DNA of 64,000 bases from Streptosporangium canum (GTDB lineage Bacteria > Actinomycetota > Actinomycetes > Streptosporangiales > Streptosporangiaceae). The translations under genes and the position numbers were made by a program. This document shows, piece by piece, positions 58,697 to 64,000 of the stretch; within the stretch, counting starts at the first letter, position 1; each line of letters begins with the position of its first letter. Under the pieces are notes generated by a model. The model saw only the letters and a program-made list of their open reading frames with translations. It had not been told where the DNA came from and did no database searches. The DNA lies in the NCBI RefSeq assembly GCF_900113865.1, contig NZ_FOQY01000016.1, positions 1 to 64,000 of the forward strand. Reading direction: 5' to 3'.

Positions 58697-59119
58697 ATGA
58701 CGGAATCGCACGAGAATCTTCTCGCCGGGCCGCCGCCCACCCGGCTGCCGGACCTGCCCGAGGCCCGAGAGGCGCTGGAATCCGGCGCCCAAGCATCAGA
58801 CGTCGCCGCGCGTTTCCCCGCCTACCCGGGTGCCTGGGCCGCGCTCGCGGACGAGTATTTCGCGGGTGGGCACGCCGTGACGTCGTACGCCTTCGCCCGT
58901 ACCGGCTATCACCGCGGCCTCGACCAGCTGCGCCGGGCAGGCTGGAAGGGGCACGGCCCGATCCCCTGGGAGCACGGGCCCAACCGCGGTTTCCTGCGCT
59001 GTCTGCACGCCCTGGCCCGCGCGGCCCAGGCCATCGGCGAGAAGGAGGAGGCCGAGCGCTGCTTCCAGTTCCTGAAGGACTCCAGCTCCCAGGCCGCTGA
59101 GGAACTGACCGGCCGCTGA
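58697..59119 (+). CDS. DUF3151 family protein
   Basis: 140-residue soluble protein of an actinobacterial family of unknown function. Typical segments: LPDLPEAREALE, AYPGAWAALADEYF, SYAFARTGYHRGLDQLRR and GHGPIPWEHGPNRGFLRCL. The fold looks tetratricopeptide-like. It lies between fbaA and purA, its common setting in actinobacteria as far as I recall. TACTCT lies eight bases before the ATG. Confidence 0.87.
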   Translation: MTESHENLLAGPPPTRLPDLPEAREALESGAQASDVAARFPAYPGAWAALADEYFAGGHAVTSYAFARTGYHRGLDQLRRAGWKGHGPIPWEHGPNRGFLRCLHALARAAQAIGEKEEAERCFQFLKDSSSQAAEELTGR

Positions 59120-59124
59120 GGTCC

Positions 59125-59152
59125 CGGATCTCCCGCCGGAGGGTGGGAGATC
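59125..59152 (+). terminator. Hairpin after the DUF3151 gene
   Basis: Nine-base stem GGATCTCCC/GGGAGATCC with a ten-base loop, five bases after the stop codon. Confidence 0.6.
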
Positions 59153-59174
59153 CCCCAAATGCGACTCGGTCGGG

Positions 59175-59228
59175 TATTCTCTCCACGCAAGAGCCCCTGT
59201 CGCGATTGCGTCAGGGGTTTTCGTTTTT
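59175..59228 (+). promoter_or_regulatory. purA leader with -10-like element and intrinsic terminator
   Basis: TATTCT (59175-59180), then a CCCCTG/CAGGGG hairpin (59194-59217; inner CGC/GCG, one T-T mismatch, GATT loop) and a T-rich tail TTTTCGTTTTT (59218-59228), 17 bases before the purA ATG. The DUF3151 gene already has its own hairpin upstream, so this one may attenuate purA. Confidence 0.6.
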
Positions 59229-59245
59229 GTGGTAGGAGATTAGCG

Positions 59246-60529
59246 ATGCCGGCTGTCGTTCTCGTGGGCGCCCAGTGGGGCGATGAGGGCAAGGGGAAGG
59301 CGACCGACCTGCTCGGCGACAAGGTCGATTACGTCGTCAGATACCAGGGCGGAAACAACGCGGGGCACACGGTCGTCATCGGCGACCAGAAGTACGCCCT
59401 GCATCTGCTGCCCACGGGAGTGCTCTCCCCGAACGTCATCCCGGTGATCGGCAACGGCGTCGTCATCGACCCGGGCGTGCTGCTGAGCGAGATCGACGGG
59501 CTGGAGGCCCGCGGGGTCTCCTCCGAGCGGCTGCTGATCTCGGCCAACGCGCACCTGATCATGCCCCACCACAAGGCCCTCGACAAGGTCACCGAGCGCT
59601 ACCTGGGCAAGGCGAAGATCGGCACCACCGGCCGGGGCATCGGCCCCGCCTACGGCGACAAGATCTACCGGATGGGCGTGCGGGTCCAGGACCTGCTCGA
59701 CCCGGGCATCCTGCAGAAGAAGATCGAGGTCGCCCTCGGCGAGAAGAACCAGATCCTCACCAAGATCTACAACCGCCGGGCGATCGACGCCACCAAGGTC
59801 CTGGAGGAGTACCTCGGCTACGCCGAGCGCCTCAAGCCCCACATCGCCGACACCTCGCTGATCCTGAACAAGGCCCTGGACGAGGACAAGGTCGTGCTGC
59901 TGGAGGGCGGCCAGGGCAACCTGCTCGACATCGACCACGGCACCTACCCGTTCGTCACCTCCTCCTCCCCGACGAGCGGCGGCGCCTGCTCCGGCTCCGG
60001 CATCCCGCCGACCCGGCTCACCCGCGTGATCGGCATCCTCAAGGCCTACACCACCCGCGTCGGCTCCGGCCCGTTCCCGACCGAGCTGGAAGACGAGATG
60101 GGCGAGTGGCTGCGCACCACCGGCGGCGAGTACGGCGTGACCACCGGCCGTAACCGCCGCTGCGGCTGGTTCGACGCGGTGATCGCGCGCTATGCCAGCC
60201 GGATCAACGGCGTCACCGACTTCTTCCTCACCAAGCTCGACGTGCTGTCCGGCCTGGAGAGGATCCCGGTCTGCGTCGCCTACGAGGTGGACGGCGTCCG
60301 CTACGACGAGATCCCGATGACCCAGACCGACTTCCACCACGCCAAGCCGGTGTACGAGGAGTTCCCGGGCTGGCAGGAGGACATCACCGGCGCCAAGTCC
60401 TTCGAGGACCTGCCGGCCAACGCGCAGGCCTACGTCAAGGCCCTGGAGCGGATGAGCGGCGCCCGGATCTCCGCCGTCGGCGTCGGTCCGGGCCGCACCG
60501 AGACGATCCAGATCCACTCGTTGGTCTAG
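59246..60529 (+). CDS. purA: Adenylosuccinate synthetase
   Basis: 427-residue GTP-dependent enzyme converting IMP and aspartate to adenylosuccinate, the first committed step to AMP. Marks: [53 protein letters not shown] and [17 protein letters not shown] lies just before the ATG. Confidence 0.97.
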   Translation: MPAVVLVGAQWGDEGKGKATDLLGDKVDYVVRYQGGNNAGHTVVIGDQKYALHLLPTGVLSPNVIPVIGNGVVIDPGVLLSEIDGLEARGVSSERLLISANAHLIMPHHKALDKVTERYLGKAKIGTTGRGIGPAYGDKIYRMGVRVQDLLDPGILQKKIEVALGEKNQILTKIYNRRAIDATKVLEEYLGYAERLKPHIADTSLILNKALDEDKVVLLEGGQGNLLDIDHGTYPFVTSSSPTSGGACSGSGIPPTRLTRVIGILKAYTTRVGSGPFPTELEDEMGEWLRTTGGEYGVTTGRNRRCGWFDAVIARYASRINGVTDFFLTKLDVLSGLERIPVCVAYEVDGVRYDEIPMTQTDFHHAKPVYEEFPGWQEDITGAKSFEDLPANAQAYVKALERMSGARISAVGVGPGRTETIQIHSLV

Positions 60530-60546
60530 TCTCCTCCGGGTAAGGT

Positions 60547-60572
60547 TCGCGCCTGGCGACCGCCAGGCGCGA
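60547..60572 (+). terminator. Hairpin after purA
   Basis: Ten-base stem TCGCGCCTGG/CCAGGCGCGA with a six-base loop, 18 bases after the purA stop. Confidence 0.65.
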
Positions 60573-60616
60573 GCCATATCGAGAGAACGGCGCACGAGGT
60601 CGGTAGGGTCCCCTCT

Positions 60617-61543
60617 GTGCATGCCGAGATTCATGGTCACCGCGGAGCCCGCGGACTCCGCCCGGAGAACACGCTGCCCGGGTTCGCCTGCGCCCTGGAG
60701 CTGGGCGTCGACGCGCTGGAGCTCGATGTCGCGCTGACGGCCGACCGGCGACTGGTGCTCACCCACGACCTCACCGTGTCGGCGGTGACCAGTGCCGACA
60801 CCCGGCCGGCCTGCTACGGCGACCCGCTCTTCCCGTACGTGGGCAGACCCGTCGGGGAGCTCACGCTGGCGCAGCTGCGCACCCTCGACTGCGGGGTACG
60901 GCTGCCGCGCCACCCCGAGGACCGTTTCGTCCGGACCCAGGCGCCGGTGCCGGACACCCGGATGCCGACGCTCGGGGCCGTGCTGGGGCTGGTGGACGCC
61001 TACGGCGCCGACGGCGTGCGGCTGCACGTGGAGCTCAAGTCCGATCCGACGAGACCGGAGCTGAGCGCCGATCCCCGCGAGTTCACCGAGATGGTGGTCG
61101 CCGAGCTCGACCGGCACCACCGGCTCGACGGGGCGGCGATCCTCAGCTTCGACTGGCGGATCCTGGAGATCGCCCGCTCACTGGCCCCCGCGACCCGGCG
61201 GTACGCCCTGATCGAGCGCGCCACCATGGACAGCGTCTGGCTCAACGGCCTGCGGCTTGAGGACTTCGACGGCGACATCCCGGCCGCCGCCGTGGCGGCC
61301 GGAGGCACCACGCTGTCTCCCGAGCACGTGCTGGTCGACCAGGAGCTGGCGCGTCTGGCCGAGAAGGCCGAGCTGCCGCTGGTGCCCTGGACCGTCAACG
61401 AGCCCGGCCGGGCCGCCGAGCTGCTCGACCTCGGGGCGGCCGGGCTGGTCACCGACTACCCGGACCGGATGCGCGCCCTGTGGGCCGACCGGGGCATGCC
61501 CGTCCCCGCGCCCGTCACCCCCGTGCGCCGCGCGGACAGGTAG
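60617..61543 (+). CDS. Glycerophosphodiester phosphodiesterase family protein
   Basis: 308-residue GDPD-fold enzyme that releases glycerol-3-phosphate from glycerophosphodiesters. Marks: HGHRGARGLRPENTLPGF, GVDALELDVALTADRRLVLTHD, HVELKSD and the C-terminal PWTVNEPGRAAELLDLGAAGLVTDYPD. No signal peptide. GTG start with TAGGGT seven bases upstream and no ribosome-binding site, so probably leaderless. Confidence 0.9.
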   Translation: MHAEIHGHRGARGLRPENTLPGFACALELGVDALELDVALTADRRLVLTHDLTVSAVTSADTRPACYGDPLFPYVGRPVGELTLAQLRTLDCGVRLPRHPEDRFVRTQAPVPDTRMPTLGAVLGLVDAYGADGVRLHVELKSDPTRPELSADPREFTEMVVAELDRHHRLDGAAILSFDWRILEIARSLAPATRRYALIERATMDSVWLNGLRLEDFDGDIPAAAVAAGGTTLSPEHVLVDQELARLAEKAELPLVPWTVNEPGRAAELLDLGAAGLVTDYPDRMRALWADRGMPVPAPVTPVRRADR

Positions 61544-61634
61544 GGAGCGCGCCCGGACCGCCGCCGGTCCGCGCCCGCGCGGACGCGTGGGGCCGGGAAC
61601 GCCGCCCTCCCCGCTCCCGCGCGGGCGCGGAGAG

Positions 61635-62753
61635 TCACATCCAGCCGTTGCGCCGGAAACCCCGGTAGAGCAGCGAGCAGGCGACCACCATCACGCCGAT
61701 CACGATCGGATAGCCGAAGACGGACTTGAGCTCGGGCATGTGCTCGAAGTTCATGCCGTAGATCCCGGCGATCATCGTGGGCACGGCCATTATGGCGACC
61801 CACGAGGAGATCTTCCGCATGTCCTCGTTGGCGAGCGCGTTGGAGCGGGCGAGCGCCGCCTGCAGGATGGAGTTGCACAGCTCGTTGGACGACTCGACCT
61901 GCTCGCACACACGGGCCAGGTGGTCGACGACGTCACGGAAGTATTCGCGCATCTCCGAGGGGATCATCCGACGCTGCGCCAGCGTCGACATGGGCGACTG
62001 AAGCGGGGTGACGGAGCGCTTCATCTCGATCATCTCGCGCTTGAGGTTGTAGATCCGGCCGATGTCGCGGGCGCTGACGTCGGCGAAGACCATGGCCTCG
62101 ACGTCCTCCAGCTCGGCCTGCATCAGGTCGGCCACGCTGAGGTACTTGTCCACGACGTGGTCGGCGATCGCGTGCAGCACGCCGGTCGGGCCGCGGTTGA
62201 GGAGCTTGGGCTTGTCCTCCAGGCGCTCGCGGACCTCCGACAGCGGGCAGTGCTTGCCGTGCCGTACGGTCACCACGAAGTCGGGCCCGACGAACACCAT
62301 GATCTCGCCGGTGCCGATGATCTCGCTGGTGGCGGTCAGCACGTCGTGGTCGAGGTAGGCGACGGTCTTGAGGACCACGAACAGCGAGTCGCCGTAGCGC
62401 TCGACCTTGGGGCGCTGATGAGCCTTGACGGCGTCCTCGACGGCGAGCGGGTGCAGGGCGAAGACCTCCGCCAGCCACTCGACCTCGGGGGCGTCGGGTT
62501 CATGCAGGCCGACCCAGACGAAGGCGTTGCCCTTCTCCTCGGCCGCGTTGTGCGTGCGGACGAGCTCCAGGGCGTCCGGGATTCCCAGGGCGTCGATCTT
62601 CTTGCCGCCGATGTAGGCGGCGTATTCGACGAGGGAGTCGCTCGGCGGGACGCAGAGGCCGTTCATCCGGTTACGGACCGGGACGGCGGGTGCGTGCGGG
62701 GCGCGGACGGCGCGTGCGTGCTTGATACGGGGAAAAAGGAGCGAGGAACGCAT
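61635..62753 (-). CDS. corA: CorA magnesium/cobalt channel
   Basis: 372 residues with the canonical signature GIYGMNFEHMPEL between two C-terminal membrane helices, a long stalk helix and a cytosolic N-domain. About 45 extra basic residues precede the conserved part. Full-length for the family and probably a working magnesium transporter, in contrast to the GQN paralogue at 31617. Confidence 0.93.
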   Translation of the reverse strand: MRSSLLFPRIKHARAVRAPHAPAVPVRNRMNGLCVPPSDSLVEYAAYIGGKKIDALGIPDALELVRTHNAAEEKGNAFVWVGLHEPDAPEVEWLAEVFALHPLAVEDAVKAHQRPKVERYGDSLFVVLKTVAYLDHDVLTATSEIIGTGEIMVFVGPDFVVTVRHGKHCPLSEVRERLEDKPKLLNRGPTGVLHAIADHVVDKYLSVADLMQAELEDVEAMVFADVSARDIGRIYNLKREMIEMKRSVTPLQSPMSTLAQRRMIPSEMREYFRDVVDHLARVCEQVESSNELCNSILQAALARSNALANEDMRKISSWVAIMAVPTMIAGIYGMNFEHMPELKSVFGYPIVIGVMVVACSLLYRGFRRNGWM

Positions 62754-63207
62754 GGCATGCCTTTCCCGCCCGATCTGGCACCGTTCCACGCGCGACGCGA
62801 TGTCACCTCAGTTCGAACGGGAATGCGCGCGGAAGCCAGTCGGGCACTGATGCGGAGTGGTGGGAGGGTGCGCACAGAAGGCGTGCGCGGCACGTACTGC
62901 TGGGATCGCCAGAGGACATCCCCAACCACCTCCAATCACCAATAGACAGACAAAGCCGCCCAAATTTAGCACAGATCTGGGCACGCCCTCCAAGCGTACT
63001 CCCGGCCGCAACAAGCGATCATCCATAGGCCGGCGAAATTCCCGCATGATTTACGGCGCATTCACCATGTCGCCCCGGCCCTCTCGCGCGAGACTTCTGT
63101 CGCCGCCCCGGCCGGGAGAGATCGGCATGAGCCCCGCGCCTCCCGCACGGACCTCTGTCCACAGCCTGTGGACGGCCGGCGGCCCGGGGGCCGATAGGCT
63201 CTCGCGA
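62754..63207. other. Divergent intergenic region between corA and purD
   Basis: About 450 bases. The purD end carries TAGGCT (63195-63200). A less GC-rich part lies near 62930-63050 and could hold the corA promoter. No known magnesium riboswitch could be recognised by eye. Confidence 0.4.
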
Positions 63208-64000
63208 GTGCGCGTTCTTGTGATTGGATCCGGCGGGCGTGAGCATGCCCTGTGCCGGTCGCTGGCAGCAGATCCCCAGGTCACCGAGGTCCACTGTGCT
63301 CCCGGCAACGCGGGTGTCGCACAGGTCGCGACCCTGCATCCGGTGACCCCGACCGACCCCGCGGCGGTCACCCGGCTCGCCTCGGAGCTCGGGGCAGACC
63401 TGGTCGTGGTCGGCCCCGAGGCCCCGCTGGTCGCCGGGGTCGCGGACGCGGTCAGGGAGGCGGGCATCCCCTGCTTCGGACCGTCCCGGGAGGCCGCCCG
63501 GATCGAGGGCTCCAAGGCGTTCGCCAAGGACGTCATGGTCGCGGCGGGCGTGCCCACCGCGCGCTCCCGCACGTGCGTCACGCCCGAGGAGGCCGCCGCG
63601 GCGCTGGACGAGTTCGGCACGCCGTACGTGGTCAAGGACGACGGCCTCGCGGCCGGCAAGGGCGTGGTGGTCACCGACGACCGGGACGAGGCGCTCAGGC
63701 ACGCCGCGGCGTGCGGGCGGGTCGTCATCGAGGAGTTCCTCGACGGTCCCGAGGTGTCGCTGTTCGCGCTCTGCGACGGTTCCACGGCCGTGCCGCTCCA
63801 GCCCGCCCAGGACCACAAGCGCGCCTACGACGGGGACAAGGGCCCCAACACCGGCGGCATGGGCGCCTACACGCCGCTGCCGTGGGCGCCCGGCGACCTC
63901 ACCGACCGGGTGATGGCCGAGACCGTCATCCCGACCGTGACCGAGCTGGCCAGGCGCGGCACACCGTACACCGGGGTGCTCTTCGTGGGGCTGGCCCTCA
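63208..64000 (+). CDS. purD: Phosphoribosylamine-glycine ligase (cut by window end)
   Basis: ATP-grasp enzyme of purine synthesis joining glycine to phosphoribosylamine. 264 codons are visible from GTG 63208 and the frame stays open to the window end. Marks: [50 protein letters not shown] and [18 protein letters not shown] lies seven bases before the GTG and there is no ribosome-binding site, so it is probably leaderless. Confidence 0.95.
   Translation, partial: MRVLVIGSGGREHALCRSLAADPQVTEVHCAPGNAGVAQVATLHPVTPTDPAAVTRLASELGADLVVVGPEAPLVAGVADAVREAGIPCFGPSREAARIEGSKAFAKDVMVAAGVPTARSRTCVTPEEAAAALDEFGTPYVVKDDGLAAGKGVVVTDDRDEALRHAAACGRVVIEEFLDGPEVSLFALCDGSTAVPLQPAQDHKRAYDGDKGPNTGGMGAYTPLPWAPGDLTDRVMAETVIPTVTELARRGTPYTGVLFVGLAL

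Noticed and set aside
62754..63207. Magnesium riboswitch upstream of corA
   Set aside because: No recognisable M-box or ykkC-type conserved segments could be found by eye.

Overview
The window is very GC-rich chromosomal DNA from an actinomycete. It has NNC/NNG codon use, GTG and TTG starts, several genes that appear to lack a leader, and an osaA/osaB osmotic-stress pair of the kind known from Streptomyces. The gene content best fits Streptosporangiaceae or close relatives, but that is inference. I see no tRNA, rRNA, CRISPR array, phage or intact insertion sequence. The two ends cut through kdpD (left) and purD (right).

Layout. 1-7262 (minus strand): a potassium P-type ATPase operon, with a 27-residue membrane micropeptide, then kdpF, kdpA, kdpB, kdpC and kdpD. 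All but one junction share overlapping start and stop codons, and KdpC carries a large cysteine-bearing insertion. 7553-8371: an alpha/beta hydrolase, followed by a repeat-filled gap. 9046-21432: an L-rhamnose regulon. The minus-strand operon holds the ABC importer (rhaT, P, Q, S), rhamnose isomerase, a bifunctional aldolase/dehydrogenase and a fucose-isomerase-like protein. A LacI regulator and rhamnulokinase read divergently, and the divergent region holds two operator-like sites. 21499-23382: an ABC exporter behind a MerR/SoxR-type promoter with a 19-bp spacer. 23888-26354: formamidase, an AmiS-type amide channel and an FmdB zinc ribbon. 26756-36665: an MFS exporter, a PF12897-type aspartate aminotransferase, a DUF4429/SHOCT protein, a secreted HNH nuclease, a CorA paralogue, a small membrane protein with acidic repeats, BenE, an XRE-cupin regulator and a second MFS protein. 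36774-42350: a metallo-beta-lactamase-fold hydrolase, a short second-type Rho factor with a three-arm leader, a secreted protein, an RlmA-like rRNA methyltransferase and an S9 peptidase.

42460-48934 is an osaC/osaA/osaB-like osmotic-stress signalling locus: a PP2C phosphatase divergent from a seven-HAMP hybrid kinase and a stand-alone receiver protein. 49345-53609 is the most unusual region. A 55-residue peptide with four cysteines is followed by a MauE-like membrane protein, a TlpA/MauD-like thioredoxin and an ABC exporter. A regulator on the opposite strand has an in-frame amber codon. I read this as a candidate disulfide-peptide maturation and export system. 53923-64000 is mostly housekeeping: NYN protein, pyrE, a RodZ-C-like small membrane protein, DedA, fructose-bisphosphate aldolase, DUF3151, purA, GDPD, CorA and purD.

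Two window-wide patterns stand out. At least six genes end in short tandem duplications that include their own stop codon. At least six genes have a -10-like hexamer 6-7 bases before the start codon, which indicates leaderless mRNA. Coordinates and translations were read by eye from the sequence. Family assignments rest on recognised motifs, not on database searches.
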